DNA of 64,000 bases from Nocardioides turkmenicus (GTDB taxonomy: Bacteria; Actinomycetota; Actinomycetes; Propionibacteriales; Nocardioidaceae): contig NZ_JAALAA010000009.1 of the NCBI RefSeq assembly GCF_011045035.1, forward strand, positions 182,065 to 246,064, written 5' to 3'. Positions within the stretch are counted from its first letter, which is position 1; the number at the start of each line of letters is the position of its first letter. Positions 26,529-36,113 of this stretch are shown here, in pieces. The position numbers and the translations under genes are program-made. The notes under the pieces are model-generated. The model saw only the letters and a program-made list of their open reading frames with translations, was not told the origin of the DNA and made no database searches.

Positions 26529-27331
26529 CCACCCTCACCGTCCCCGCCACCCGGGTCCGACGTACGACCCAGCCACTGAGCAAGCCGACCGGGTTCCTCA
26601 CCGACACCTGGACCGTGCTGGTCCGCGAGCTCACGCCCAAGCTGCGCCAGCCCGCGTCGATGCTCTTCGCGATGGTGCAGCCGTTGGTCTTCCTGGGCCT
26701 GTTCGCACCGCTCCTGCCCGCCGTCGAGAACGGCAGCGCACTGCAGTGGTTCGTGCCCGGCATCGTCGTCATGACGGCGCTGATGGGTGCCTCGATGACC
26801 GGCGCCGACCTGACCGCGGAGATCCGCTCGGGCTCCCACGAGCGGCTCCTGGTCTCGCCCCTCTCCCGGCCGTCGCTGCTGGTCGGACGGGCCCTGAAGG
26901 AGGTCGTGCCGGTCCTGTTCCAGGCCGCGGTCATCCTCGTCGTGGTGACGCCGTTCAGCTTCGACCTCCACCTCGGCGGGGTCCTGGTCGGAGCGGTCAT
27001 CGTCTCGCTCTTCGCGATCGGGCTCGGCGCGTTCAGCTTCGCCCTGGCGACGGCCGCGAAGGAGCAGGACTGGATCTTCTGGACGGTGCAGCAGATGCTG
27101 ATCTTCCCGCTGCTGCTCCTCTCCGGCGTCCTCCTCCCGCTCGACGGCGCACCCGGCTGGCTGACGTTCCTCAGCGACATCAACCCGATGACGTACGTCG
27201 TGGAGGCGGAGCGCGCGCTCTTCGCCGGTGAGTTCCCGGCCGATGTCGTCATCAGCGGTTTCGTGGCGGCGGCAGTCGTCGCGGCGGCCGGGGTGCTCGT
27301 CGGCGTACGCACCATGGAGCGATCGAGCTGA
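26525..27331 (+). CDS. Drr-type ABC transporter permease
   Basis: A 268-residue ABC-2 type permease with six predicted membrane helices and the ABC2 signature region near LLSGVLLPLDGAPGWLTFLSDINPMTYVVEAERALF. Its ATG overlaps the ATPase stop as ATGA, giving translational coupling and near-equal expression. GAAGGAG precedes the start. It completes the two-gene exporter. Confidence 0.92.
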   Translation: MTTLTVPATRVRRTTQPLSKPTGFLTDTWTVLVRELTPKLRQPASMLFAMVQPLVFLGLFAPLLPAVENGSALQWFVPGIVVMTALMGASMTGADLTAEIRSGSHERLLVSPLSRPSLLVGRALKEVVPVLFQAAVILVVVTPFSFDLHLGGVLVGAVIVSLFAIGLGAFSFALATAAKEQDWIFWTVQQMLIFPLLLLSGVLLPLDGAPGWLTFLSDINPMTYVVEAERALFAGEFPADVVISGFVAAAVVAAAGVLVGVRTMERSS

Positions 27332-27350
27332 ACGGTCGGGCCGAACCCCC

Positions 27351-27381
27351 TTGACCTCAAGTTCACTTTAGCTTCCAGACT
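27351..27381 (+). promoter_or_regulatory. SoxR/MerR-like operator-promoter of the MFS gene
   Basis: The sequence TTGACCTCAAGTTCACTTTAG closely follows the MerR/SoxR-class promoter pattern. The -35 TTGACC (27351-27356) is followed by the dyad CTCAAGT-TC-ACTTTAG (27356-27371). A possible -10, CAGACT, lies at 27376-27381, giving the stretched 19-bp spacer typical of this class. Transcription would start close to the ATG at 27388. No MerR-family gene is present in the window. Confidence 0.6.
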
Positions 27382-27387
27382 GGACGC

Positions 27388-28887
27388 ATGACACCCGGAC
27401 CCCGCACCTCCCCGAGCCCGACCACGATCGTGCTCACCGTCATCGCCGGCACGGTGATGATCCCGATCGACATCACGATCGTCGCGGTGGCGATCGCCCG
27501 TCTCTCCCAGGAGACGGGCGCTTCGCTACCCGTGATCCAATGGGTCGCCACCGGCTACACGCTCGCCCTCGCGACGGTCATCCCGGCCGCGGCGTGGGCG
27601 ATCAGCCGGTTCAGCGCCCGCCAGGTCTTCCTGACCGCCATCGGCGTCTTCACGATCGGCTCCGGCCTCGTCGCAGCCTCCTGGAACGTGGAGTCGCTGA
27701 TCGCGTTCCGGGTGCTGCAGGGGCTCGGCGGCGGCTTCGTGATGCCGGCCGCGATGACCCTGACGCTACGCTCGGCGCCGCCCGAGCAGCGCGGCCGGCT
27801 GATGGCCCTGATGGGCCTGCCGGTGCTGGTCGGCCCGGTCTTCGGGCCGGTTCTGGGCGGCTGGCTGCTCGACACCATGTCGTGGCGGTGGATGTTCCTC
27901 ATCAACCTGCCCCTCGGCGTGCTCGGCGTCGTCCTCGGGCTGCGCAACCTGCCGCGCCTGGAGGCCGGGCCGAGCGCCCGTCTGGACGTACGCGGCCTGC
28001 TCCTGCTCCCGCCCGCGATGGCGCTCCTCGTCCTCGGCACCTCGTTCGCCGAGGGCACCCTGATCGCCCCCGAGGTGCTGGTCCCGATCGGGGCCGGGGT
28101 CGTCCTGGTGGCGCTCTTCGTCCGGCACGCGCTCCGCGCCGCTGCCCCTCTCCTGGACATCCGGCTCCTCCGCCGGCGGCTGACCGGTGGCAGCGCAGCC
28201 CTGCTGGTCTGCTTCGCCGGCGGCTACTTCGGCTCGATGATCCTGGTTCCGCTCTACTGGCAGGTCGTACGCGGCGAGTCCGCGACCACCGCGGGCCTGC
28301 TGATGGCTCCGGCCGGCATCGCGGCCGGAATCATGATCCAGATCTCCGGCCGCCTCATCGACCGCTTCCCACCGCTGCCGGTGATCGGCTCCGGCATCGT
28401 GGTCGCCACCCTGGGCTTCGGCGCCCTGGCGCTCCAGCTCAGCGCCGACGCGTCCATGGCGGCGATCGTCGTGACCCAGGCGATCGCGACCGCGGGTGCC
28501 GGGTTCGTGCTGCTGCCGACGATGACCATCGCCACTCGCTACCTCGAGGACAGCGCCATCCCGGCCGGGTCGACGATGATCAACGTGATGAACCAGGTCG
28601 CCACCGCGCTGTGCACCGCCGGCGTCTCCGTGCTCCTGGCCTCCGCACTCTCCTCCCGACTTCCCGGGCTGGGCGACGACGGCGTCGGGGCGCTCAGCTC
28701 CGTCCCGCCCGCCGAGCTCGCGGCCGTCGCTCCGCTCGCCGCCGAGGCCCTGCAGGTCGCGTTCTGGCTGCCGGTCACGATGATGGCGGCGTCAGCCGTG
28801 ATCGCGGTCATCGCCTTCCGGCGTACGCCGTCGGCTCGGCCGGCTCCTGCTGACAACCGTCAGCCGGTGGCCGCGATCGTCGACTAG
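27388..28887 (+). CDS. MFS multidrug exporter, DHA2 (EmrB/QacA) family
   Basis: A 499-residue transporter with about 14 membrane helices. Family marks are DITIVAVAIARL in helix 1, the LQGLGGGFVMPA region, and motif C-like GPVFGPVLGGWLLD in helix 5. It should export drugs or metabolites by proton antiport. Expression is probably under a SoxR/MerR-like activator, judged from the operator at 27351. The mRNA may be leaderless. It converges on the CAP-domain gene with 4 nt between stops. Confidence 0.92.
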   Translation: MTPGPRTSPSPTTIVLTVIAGTVMIPIDITIVAVAIARLSQETGASLPVIQWVATGYTLALATVIPAAAWAISRFSARQVFLTAIGVFTIGSGLVAASWNVESLIAFRVLQGLGGGFVMPAAMTLTLRSAPPEQRGRLMALMGLPVLVGPVFGPVLGGWLLDTMSWRWMFLINLPLGVLGVVLGLRNLPRLEAGPSARLDVRGLLLLPPAMALLVLGTSFAEGTLIAPEVLVPIGAGVVLVALFVRHALRAAAPLLDIRLLRRRLTGGSAALLVCFAGGYFGSMILVPLYWQVVRGESATTAGLLMAPAGIAAGIMIQISGRLIDRFPPLPVIGSGIVVATLGFGALALQLSADASMAAIVVTQAIATAGAGFVLLPTMTIATRYLEDSAIPAGSTMINVMNQVATALCTAGVSVLLASALSSRLPGLGDDGVGALSSVPPAELAAVAPLAAEALQVAFWLPVTMMAASAVIAVIAFRRTPSARPAPADNRQPVAAIVD

Positions 28888-28891
28888 GCGA

Positions 28892-29905
28892 TTACCACGG
28901 GCGGCCGTCGCCGGGGAACGGGCGGGGACGGCCCGGGCCGGGGTGCGGGCCGGGGTGCGGCCGGGCGGGATGGACCTGGCCACGGTGGACCGGGCCACCG
29001 CCCGGGTAGGGCCCGGCGGGTCGGACATGCCGAGCGGGGTAGGCCTCGAGGTCGCGCCGGTGCTGCTCGCGGCGCCGGCGCCGGGCCAGCAGGAAGGCGA
29101 TGAGCAGCCCGAGGCCGGACAGCGCGAGGATCGCGACGGCCATCTCGACGTACCCGATTCCGAACAGCCCGCTCGAGGCCGGGCTCGGCGAGTCCGAGGC
29201 GTCGGTGAACGTCACCGGGCCGGCCGTCTCCGAGTCGCCGGCCAAGGCCGAGGTCGACTCCGACGGGGATGCGGACGGCGGCGCCGAGGGCGCCTTCGAT
29301 GGCGACGCCGAAGCAGATGGCGTACGCGACGGGGTCGGTGAGGCCGTCGCCGACTTCTCGGGCTTCGGGGTCTGCCGAGGAGTCGGCGCCCTGGTCGAGG
29401 CCGGAGCGGTCGGCGCCGGCGCCTCGGCCTTCGGCTCCGCGGTCGGCCGAACACCGGGCGGGTACTTCGCGAAGACCTGGACGCCCCAGCTCGTGCCATC
29501 GCCCACGACGAACGCGATCCCGATGTGGGTGTAGTCGCCCAGGATGTTGGCCCGGTGGCCGTCGGAGTTCATCCAGCCGCGGTGCATCTCGGCACCGGTC
29601 GGGTAGCCCATGGCGACGTTCTCCCCGACTCCCTGCCAGCCCTCCGGCACCTGCTCGGCGAGGTCGGGGTTGTGGGAGAGCTCGCCGTCGGCGGCGATCT
29701 TGTAGGCCCACGTCCGCGCCAGCTCGTCGAGGTCGGAGTCGCGGGTGAGCGGGTCCAGGCCCGCCTCGGCCCGCGCCGCGTTGGCCAGCCGCTTGATCGC
29801 GCCGCCCTCCCCCGCGGACGCGGGGGCGGCACCGACGAGCAGCGCGGCGGCCGCCAGCAACAGGGCGAGGACACAGGACGCGAGGCGATGCATGTGGGGG
29901 AACAT
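28892..29905 (-). CDS. Secreted/anchored CAP (SCP/PR1) domain protein
   Basis: About 337 residues. A signal peptide (MHRLASCVLALLLAAAALL...ASA) is followed by a bacterial CAP domain (~35-160: LSHNPDL, GENVAMGYPTGAEMHRGWM, HRANILGDYTHIGIAF). A low-complexity Ser/Pro/Ala/Thr linker (~165-255) and one membrane helix (MAVAILALSGLGLLIAFLLA) come next, ending in a basic, His/Pro/Gly-rich cytoplasmic tail. The CAP domain would face outward. Function in bacteria is unclear. The start is ATG 29905 or 29893. It lies 20 nt downstream of the TetR gene on the same strand. Confidence 0.85.
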   Translation of the reverse strand: MFPHMHRLASCVLALLLAAAALLVGAAPASAGEGGAIKRLANAARAEAGLDPLTRDSDLDELARTWAYKIAADGELSHNPDLAEQVPEGWQGVGENVAMGYPTGAEMHRGWMNSDGHRANILGDYTHIGIAFVVGDGTSWGVQVFAKYPPGVRPTAEPKAEAPAPTAPASTRAPTPRQTPKPEKSATASPTPSRTPSASASPSKAPSAPPSASPSESTSALAGDSETAGPVTFTDASDSPSPASSGLFGIGYVEMAVAILALSGLGLLIAFLLARRRRREQHRRDLEAYPARHVRPAGPYPGGGPVHRGQVHPARPHPGPHPGPGRPRPFPGDGRPW

Positions 29906-29925
29906 CCCCGCCAGGGTATCGACCT

Positions 29926-30672
29926 TTACTCTGGGGCGCCGCGCTCGATGTGGCGCTCGATGTGCGCCTCGATCCCGGCCATCAGCAGGCTCTGCCCGAA
30001 GGCGGACGGGTCGTCCGAGTCCGACGCCGCGCCGGGGGCGGCGGGCTGCCAGGTGGCCATCGAGGCCATCAGGTTCGGGAAACGCTCCGGATCCGCGTAC
30101 GTCACGAGCATCTCCTCGAACGAGGCATAGGGGTTCTCGCGGTCGGAGAGAGCCCCCTCGACCTCGATCTTCGCCTCGCCCAGGGCGTACTGCGCGATGA
30201 TCCCGACGATCGCCAGCTTCTCCTCGGCGGGCAGCGCCACGTCGCGCAGGTAGTAGAAGCCCAGGTCGATCCAGGCGAGGCGGTTCGGCCCGGGAAGGGT
30301 GGAGGCGACCGGCAGGTCGAGGAACCACGGCTTGCGCACCGCGAGGTCGACCTGGGCACGCATCCAGGCCGCCAGCCCCTCGCGCCAGCCCAGGTCGCGG
30401 TCGGGCGCGGGCAGGTCGGCACAGAGCCGGTCGGCGAGCAGGATGAGCAGCTCGTCCTTGTTCTTCACGTGCCGGTAGAGCGCCATCGGCGAGCAGCCCA
30501 CCGCCTCGGCGACCCGGCCCATCGAGACGGCGGCCAGGCCCTGCTCGTCGGCGATGTCGTAGGCGGCCTCGACGATCTGAGCGAGGCTCAACGCCGGCTT
30601 GGGGCCGCGCCGGCCGGCCGGAGGCTTGCCCCACAGACGCGGGATCAGGTCAGAACTCATCGCGTCCATCAT
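29926..30672 (-). CDS. TetR/AcrR-family regulator
   Basis: A 248-residue repressor. The N-terminal HTH has VSMGRVAEAVGCSPMALYRHVKNKDELL. The C-terminal part resembles the tetracycline-repressor-like C-terminal domain (PF02909 type). The start at 30672 has AAGGAG 6 nt upstream. It is divergent from the DUF2306 gene, with an AT-rich 91-nt spacer at 30673-30763 containing GTTAAC and ATCTA...TAGAT symmetry that may hold its operator. The inducer is unknown. Confidence 0.9.
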   Translation of the reverse strand: MMDAMSSDLIPRLWGKPPAGRRGPKPALSLAQIVEAAYDIADEQGLAAVSMGRVAEAVGCSPMALYRHVKNKDELLILLADRLCADLPAPDRDLGWREGLAAWMRAQVDLAVRKPWFLDLPVASTLPGPNRLAWIDLGFYYLRDVALPAEEKLAIVGIIAQYALGEAKIEVEGALSDRENPYASFEEMLVTYADPERFPNLMASMATWQPAAPGAASDSDDPSAFGQSLLMAGIEAHIERHIERGAPE

Positions 30673-30763
30673 GCCCTGCTCCTTCCCGAAACCGGTTGAC
30701 CGCCCGGCTTATCTGCGTAATCTATAAACAGTTAACGTCATACGCTATTAGATCGGACGGCTC

Positions 30764-31563
30764 ATGAGCACACCTCCACGACCTCTGGCGCGCCAATGGT
30801 GGGTCTTCCCGCTGGCCGCCGCGACGGTGATCTTCCTGGTGACCGCGCTGCCGCGATACGTCGGGCTGGACCCGTCGCAGTCGCTCTCCCCCGCCGACCG
30901 AGGCCGGCCTTCTACCCCGCGCTGGTGACCCACATCTTCTTCGGGTCGGTGATGCTCTGCTGCGGCGTGCTCCAGCTCTGGCCGTGGCTGCGCAACAACC
31001 ATCCGCGGGTGCACCGCTGGACCGGACGCACCTACGTCGTCACCGCGATCCCGACCGGTGTGGCTGCGCTGGTGACCAGCCAGTTCCCGATGGCCGGGCC
31101 GTCCCAGCAGGTGGCGAACACCTTCCTGGCCACCCTGTTCCTGCTGTTCACCGTTCTCGGCTTCCGCGCTGCCCGGCAACGACGCTTCAAGGACCACCGC
31201 GAGTGGATGTACCGCAGCTACGCGATGGCGTTCTCGATCATCACCAACCGCTTCTGGGGCGTGGTGCTGATCATGATCTTCGTGCCGGACGTCATGACCG
31301 GCGCCGACATCGGCCCCGAGGACGCGACCTTCGCCAGCGCCGCCGCAGCCTCAGCATGGGTCAGCTGGATCGTGAACCTGCTGATCGCCGAGTGGATCAT
31401 CCACCGCAGGCCGCGCCGGCGCGCGGACCGCGCCGGCGCGGCCCGCCGGCGCGCGGACCGCGCCGAGCGTCAGGCCAGCGCGTCCCGCAGCGTCGAGCGC
31501 CAGACACCGGTGAGCTCCTCGAGCGGGATCGCGACGGTGCCGCCGTCGAAGGCGACCTCGTAG
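30764..31563 (+). pseudogene. DUF2306 membrane protein gene with a frameshift
   Basis: Two frames must be joined. From ATG 30764 one reads MSTPPRPLARQWWVFPLAAATV..., which runs into TGA near 30926. The frame one base earlier continues RPAFYPALVTHIFFGSVMLCCG and LQLWPWLRNNHPRVHRWTGR, the DUF2306 core with four or more helices. A single missing base between about 30888 and 30906, near a C5 run at 30888-30892, would restore one ORF. It may be a real lesion or a sequencing error. The frame also overruns into the convergent purL gene (stop at 31563), so the natural stop may be lost too. Its neighbour is a divergent TetR regulator. Confidence 0.7.
31414..31465. repeat. Two 22-bp GC-only direct repeats, probable purL terminator
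   Basis: CGCCGGCGCGCGGACCGCGC (the first 20 of 22 identical bases) occurs at 31414-31435 and again at 31444-31465, a 30-bp period. The copies contain CGCGCC/GGCGCG self-complementarity and lie just past the purL stop (31470). They encode the Arg-rich tail of the DUF2306 frame and probably act as a terminator. Confidence 0.6.
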
Positions 31564-33758
31564 GTCGACCCGCCGGTCACACCGAGCTTCGTCGCCGCGA
31601 CGCCGTGGCGCTCGGCCAGCGAGGTGAGCCGCTCGAGGTCGTCGGCCCTCACGGTGACGACCGCGCGGGCGACCGACTCCGAGAAGAGCGCCACGAAGGG
31701 GTCGCCGGCGAGCGTCACCGAGACGCCGATGCCCGACGACATCGCGGGCTCGGCCAGCGCCTGCATCAGGCCGCCGTCGGAGAGGTCGTGGGCGGAGGTC
31801 ACGAAGCGGGCCTCGAGCAGCAGCTCGGCCAAGGCCTTCTCGGCCGCCAGGTTCACCTTCGGCGGCAGACCACCGAGGTGACCGTGCACGACGTGGGCCC
31901 ACTCCGAGCCGGAGAGCTCCTCGTGGGTCTCGCCGAGCAGCACGACGACCTCGTCGGCGGCCTGGAACTGCGACGGCGTACGCGTGGTGACGTCCTCGAT
32001 CACACCGAGCGTCGCGACCACCGGCGTGGGGTGGATGGCGACGTCGCCGGTCTGGTTGTAGAGGGAGACGTTGCCGCCGGTGACCGGGATGCCCAGCTCG
32101 AGGCAGGCGTCCTTCAGGCCGCGGGTGGCCTCGGCGAACTGCCACATCACGTCGGGGTCCTCGGGGGAGCCGAAGTTGAGGCAGTCGGAGATCGCCAGCG
32201 GCTTGGCACCAACCGAGGCGACGTTGCGGTAGGACTCCGACAGCGCCAGCTGGGCACCGGCGTAGGGGTCCAGCTTGGCGAAGCGACCGTTGGCGTCGGT
32301 GGCGAGCGCGACACCGAGGTTGGTCGACTCGTCGACGCGGATCATGCCGCCGTCGGAGGGCTGGGAGAGGACGGTGTTGCCGCGTACGTAGCGGTCGTAC
32401 TGCTCGGTGATCCAGGACTTGTCGCAGAGGTTCTCCGAGGCGACCAGCTTCAGGATGGTCTCGCGGAGCTCGTCGGCGGAGGCCGCGCGCGGGAGCTTCT
32501 CGGCCACGTCGGCCTGCAGCGCGTCCTGCCACGACGGGCGGGCGTAGGGGCGCTCGTAGACCGGACCGTCGTGGGCCACGGTGGTCGGGTCGACGTCGAC
32601 GATGGTCTCGCCGTGCCAGTCCACGCGCAGCCGGCCCTCGCCGGTCACGGTGCCGATGACGGCCGCCTCGACGTCCCACTTGGCGCAGATGTCCATGAAG
32701 GTCGCCTCGTCCTCGGGCGCGATGACCGCCATCATCCGCTCCTGCGACTCGCTCATCAAGATCTCTTCCGGAGCGAGCGTGGAGTCGCGCAGCGGCACCC
32801 GCTCGAGGTGTACGTGCATGCCACCGTCACCGGCGGCGGCAAGCTCGGAGGTGGCGCAGGAGATGCCGGCCGCACCGAAGTCCTGGATGCCGCGGACGAT
32901 GCCGGCGGCGAAGAGCTCGAGGGTGCACTCGATCAGCAGCTTCTCCATGAACGGGTCGCCGACCTGGACGCTGGGCCGCTTCGCCGGACCGTCCTCGTCG
33001 AACTCCACCGAGGCCAGGATGGAGGCGCCGCCGATGCCGTCGCCGCCGGTGCGCGCGCCGTACATGATCACCAGGTTGCCGGCGCCGGACGCCTTGGCGA
33101 GGTGGAGATCCTCGTGGCGGAGCACGCCGACGCAGAGCGCGTTGACCAGCGGGTTGCCGAGGTAGGAGGCGTCGAAGACGGCCTCACCGCCGATGTTGGG
33201 CAGGCCCAGGCAGTTGCCGTAGTGGCCGATGCCGGACACGATCCCGGGCAGGACCCGGTGGGTGTCCTCCTCGGCCAGCGGCCCGAACCGGAGCGGGTCC
33301 ATGACGGCGACCGGCCGAGCGCCCATCGCGAGGATGTCGCGGACGATGCCGCCGACTCCGGTCGCGGCGCCCTGGTGGGGCTCCACGTAGGAGGGGTGGT
33401 TGTGGGACTCGACCTTGAAGGTCACCGCGTAGCCCTGACCGACGTCGAGCACGCCGGCGTTCTCGCCGATGCCCGCGAGCATCTTGCCGGCGGGGGTCTC
33501 CTGCGGGATCTCGCCGAACTGCTTCAGGTGGACCTTGGAGGACTTGTAGGAGCAGTGCTCCGACCACATCACCGAGTACATCGCCAGCTCCGCGCCGGTC
33601 GGCCGGCGGCCGAGGATGCGCTTGATCTCGGCGTACTCGTCCTCCTTGAGGCCGAGCTCGGCCCAAGGCTGCTCACGGTCGGGGTCACCGGCAGCGTGGT
33701 GCACGGTGTCCAGGAGCGGAAGATCGGACGCAACGGCAGCGGACGAAGTCTCGGTCAC
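31470..33758 (-). CDS. purL: Phosphoribosylformylglycinamidine synthase, large subunit
   Basis: A 762-residue small-type PurL, which with PurQ and PurS converts FGAR to FGAM using ATP and glutamine-derived ammonia. Visible signatures: [61 protein letters not shown] and [13 protein letters not shown]. The length is as expected for the purSQL system. Unlike many actinobacteria, where purL follows purQ, here purSQ is 8 kb away on the same strand. Confidence 0.96.
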   Translation of the reverse strand: MTETSSAAVASDLPLLDTVHHAAGDPDREQPWAELGLKEDEYAEIKRILGRRPTGAELAMYSVMWSEHCSYKSSKVHLKQFGEIPQETPAGKMLAGIGENAGVLDVGQGYAVTFKVESHNHPSYVEPHQGAATGVGGIVRDILAMGARPVAVMDPLRFGPLAEEDTHRVLPGIVSGIGHYGNCLGLPNIGGEAVFDASYLGNPLVNALCVGVLRHEDLHLAKASGAGNLVIMYGARTGGDGIGGASILASVEFDEDGPAKRPSVQVGDPFMEKLLIECTLELFAAGIVRGIQDFGAAGISCATSELAAAGDGGMHVHLERVPLRDSTLAPEEILMSESQERMMAVIAPEDEATFMDICAKWDVEAAVIGTVTGEGRLRVDWHGETIVDVDPTTVAHDGPVYERPYARPSWQDALQADVAEKLPRAASADELRETILKLVASENLCDKSWITEQYDRYVRGNTVLSQPSDGGMIRVDESTNLGVALATDANGRFAKLDPYAGAQLALSESYRNVASVGAKPLAISDCLNFGSPEDPDVMWQFAEATRGLKDACLELGIPVTGGNVSLYNQTGDVAIHPTPVVATLGVIEDVTTRTPSQFQAADEVVVLLGETHEELSGSEWAHVVHGHLGGLPPKVNLAAEKALAELLLEARFVTSAHDLSDGGLMQALAEPAMSSGIGVSVTLAGDPFVALFSESVARAVVTVRADDLERLTSLAERHGVAATKLGVTGGSTYEVAFDGGTVAIPLEELTGVWRSTLRDALA

Positions 33759-33819
33759 GGGCAGAAATCTACGTCAGAAGTGCCCGAACCCCCGAGTCGT
33801 CAGCGGTCGCCAGCGGTCG

Positions 33820-34464
33820 TCAGCGGGGTAGGCCGCGCCACTCCCGCAGGTCGCGGATCTCACCGAACTCCTCGAGCACCTGCCGGGCGGCCTCGCCGTC
33901 GCCGGCGTACGCGGCGACACTCCAGCCGTGGCCCTCGACCATCTCGGCGGTGATCCAGGAGGCCTCGCCGTGCGGGGTGGGCAGCCGGCGCGGGCGCCAG
34001 GAGAGCGACATGGCTCCGTCGGGGCGCTGCTCGATCCTCGGGGTCGACCCGGTGGCGGCGTACTTCCGCTCGCCGGTCCGCCACTCGCTCCAGTAGGCGT
34101 AGTGGAGGTGGACCTGACCGCCTCGCCACGACATCGAGCACTCCACGAACAGGTCGCGCGGGCCGGCGTCGGCGTGGGCGCAGTCGCCGGCCCGGGCGGC
34201 GTCGGCGTAGCCGGGGAAGACCCACTTCATGCCGTCCTCGCCGCGCGGGTCCGGGCACCGGGTCAGCGATCCGGAGCCGTTGCCGTCCCAGCAGACGTAG
34301 GGCGTGTTGACCCGCTTCGTGGTGGAGCTGACCGGGCCGGCGGCCGCGAACGGCGCGACGACCTCGCCGCCGTGGGCGACATGGATGATCCCGGCGACCG
34401 TAAGCGCGAGCAGAACGGTGATCGCGAAGAGGACCGGCGTCACCCGGTCACGTCGCTTCTGCAC
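33820..34464 (-). CDS. Membrane-anchored or secreted protein, unknown
   Basis: A 214-residue protein. A basic N-terminus and one hydrophobic helix (VTPVLFAITVLLALTVAGII) form a signal anchor. The rest is extracytoplasmic with four Cys (VCWDGNGSGSLTRC, GDCAHAD, FVECSMSW) that could form two disulfides, and many Trp/Arg. I recognise no family. The start is GTG 34464 with a G-rich upstream stretch. It is divergent from the sulfatase gene, with 179 nt between them holding the two promoters. Confidence 0.65.
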   Translation of the reverse strand: MQKRRDRVTPVLFAITVLLALTVAGIIHVAHGGEVVAPFAAAGPVSSTTKRVNTPYVCWDGNGSGSLTRCPDPRGEDGMKWVFPGYADAARAGDCAHADAGPRDLFVECSMSWRGGQVHLHYAYWSEWRTGERKYAATGSTPRIEQRPDGAMSLSWRPRRLPTPHGEASWITAEMVEGHGWSVAAYAGDGEAARQVLEEFGEIRDLREWRGLPR

Positions 34465-34643
34465 AGGCCCCCACCCCCTTGCATCCGTTCCTTTACCAAG
34501 TTAACGCCACTCTGTGGCTTTGGTTAGGGCAAATCGACCAGGACCAATGTCCTGGAAACGTCCGCCGGCCGAGACCTTCGCCCGCCGGGCAGGCCACCCC
34601 TTAGTCTTCTATTTGCAGTTATTCACTAAAGAAAGGCCATACG

Positions 34644-36035
34644 GTGCCCTCCCCCAGCACGCTCAGCCGACGCAGCCTCCTGGCCACCGGGGCCGGTGCG
34701 ATCGCCGCCACCGGCCTCGCCACCCCCGCCAACGCCGCCACCGAAGTGCCGTTCAAGGCCCGCAAGGTGAGCCGTCCCCAGCGAAAGCCCAACCTGCTGG
34801 TCATCCTGGGCGACGACCTCGGCTGGGCCGACCTGTCCGCCTACGGCTCCCCGGACATCCACACGCCCCACCTGGACCGGCTCGCCGCCTCGGGCGTGCG
34901 GTTCACCGACGCGTACTCGGCCTCCTCGGTCTGCTCCCCCACCCGCTTCGGCCTCTACACCGGGCGCTACCCGGGTCGGCTCGCGGGAGGGCTGCCCGAG
35001 CCCATCTCGTCGCCGAACGAGCTGCACGGCATCCCGCTCGACCACCCGACGCTGGCCTCGCTGCTCAAGGAGCAGGGCTACCGGACGGCGCTGTTCGGCA
35101 AGTGGCACTGCGGCTATCTGCCCTGGTACAGCCCGACGCGGGTCGGCTGGGACGAGTTCTTCGGCAACTTCTCCGGGGGCCTCGACTACTTCTCGAAGGT
35201 CAACCACAACGGCGACCACGACCTCTACGAGGACGAGGTGGAGGTCGAGGACCTGCGCTACTACACCGAGATCGTGACCGAGAAGGCGGCCGGCTTCATC
35301 GAGCGCGACCACGACACCCCGTGGCTCCTGAACCTCAACTTCACCACGCCGCACTGGCCCTGGGAGGGCCCGGACGACAAGGCGGTGAGCGACGAGCTGA
35401 CCGCCCGGATCGAGGGCGGCGAGAAGGGTGTCCTCTTCCACAACGACGGCGGCTCGCTGGCGACGTACAAGACGATGGTCGAGGACCTGGACCAGTCGAT
35501 CGGCCAGGTCGTCCGGGCCCTCGAGCGCACCGGACAGCTCCGCGACACCGTCGTCTTCTTCGCCAGCGACAACGGCGGCGAGCGGTTCTCCAACGTATGG
35601 CCGTTCACCGGCGCCAAGTCGGGGCTCAACGAGGGCGGCATCCGGGTGCCAACGATCCTGAGCTGGCCCGGCACCCTGCCCGGCCGCCAGGTCAGCGACG
35701 AGCCCGTGGCCACGACCGACTGGACCGCGACGTTCCTGGAGCTCGCCGGCGCCACCCCGGCGGACGACTACCCGTTGGACGGCACCAGCCTGGTCCCGTT
35801 CCTCCTCGGCGGCCGGCCGCGCGAGACCCAGGACCTCTTCTGGCGCATGCGCGGACAGCGGGCGCTGCGCCGCGGCCCGCTCAAGTACCTGCGGCTCGAC
35901 GGTGTGGACCATCTCTACGACCTGAGCGAGGACGTACGCGAGCAGGCCGACCTGGCTCGGAAGCGACCTGAGGACCTGGCAGAGCTCCGGGCGGCCTGGG
36001 AGAAGATCGACGAGACGCTGCTGCCGTACTCCTAG
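34644..36035 (+). CDS. Tat-exported arylsulfatase-type sulfatase
   Basis: A 463-residue sulfatase. A twin-arginine signal (SRRSLLATGAGAIAATGLA...ANA) begins the protein. Metal residues appear in LLVILGDDLGWADLSAYG. The formylglycine motif is C-S-P-T-R with Cys97 (codon 34932-34934), followed by GLYTGRYPGR. Also visible are GKWHCGY, TTPHWPWEGP and FFASDNGGERF. It should hydrolyse sulfate esters outside the membrane after Cys97 is oxidised by a formylglycine-generating enzyme, which is not in the window. The start is GTG 34644 with GAAAGG 7 nt upstream. The substrate is unknown. Confidence 0.92.
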   Translation: MPSPSTLSRRSLLATGAGAIAATGLATPANAATEVPFKARKVSRPQRKPNLLVILGDDLGWADLSAYGSPDIHTPHLDRLAASGVRFTDAYSASSVCSPTRFGLYTGRYPGRLAGGLPEPISSPNELHGIPLDHPTLASLLKEQGYRTALFGKWHCGYLPWYSPTRVGWDEFFGNFSGGLDYFSKVNHNGDHDLYEDEVEVEDLRYYTEIVTEKAAGFIERDHDTPWLLNLNFTTPHWPWEGPDDKAVSDELTARIEGGEKGVLFHNDGGSLATYKTMVEDLDQSIGQVVRALERTGQLRDTVVFFASDNGGERFSNVWPFTGAKSGLNEGGIRVPTILSWPGTLPGRQVSDEPVATTDWTATFLELAGATPADDYPLDGTSLVPFLLGGRPRETQDLFWRMRGQRALRRGPLKYLRLDGVDHLYDLSEDVREQADLARKRPEDLAELRAAWEKIDETLLPYS

Positions 36036-36113
36036 TGTCACGTCAACCAAACGGCGTCGCCTGCGCGAGTCCACTGGTAACTGAGTGACGGTTGTGACTA
36101 CCGTGACGAAATT

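Noticed and set aside
30984..33953. 989-codon plus-strand frame opposite purL
   Set aside because: purL signatures on the minus strand are unambiguous; the plus frame is a compositional shadow.
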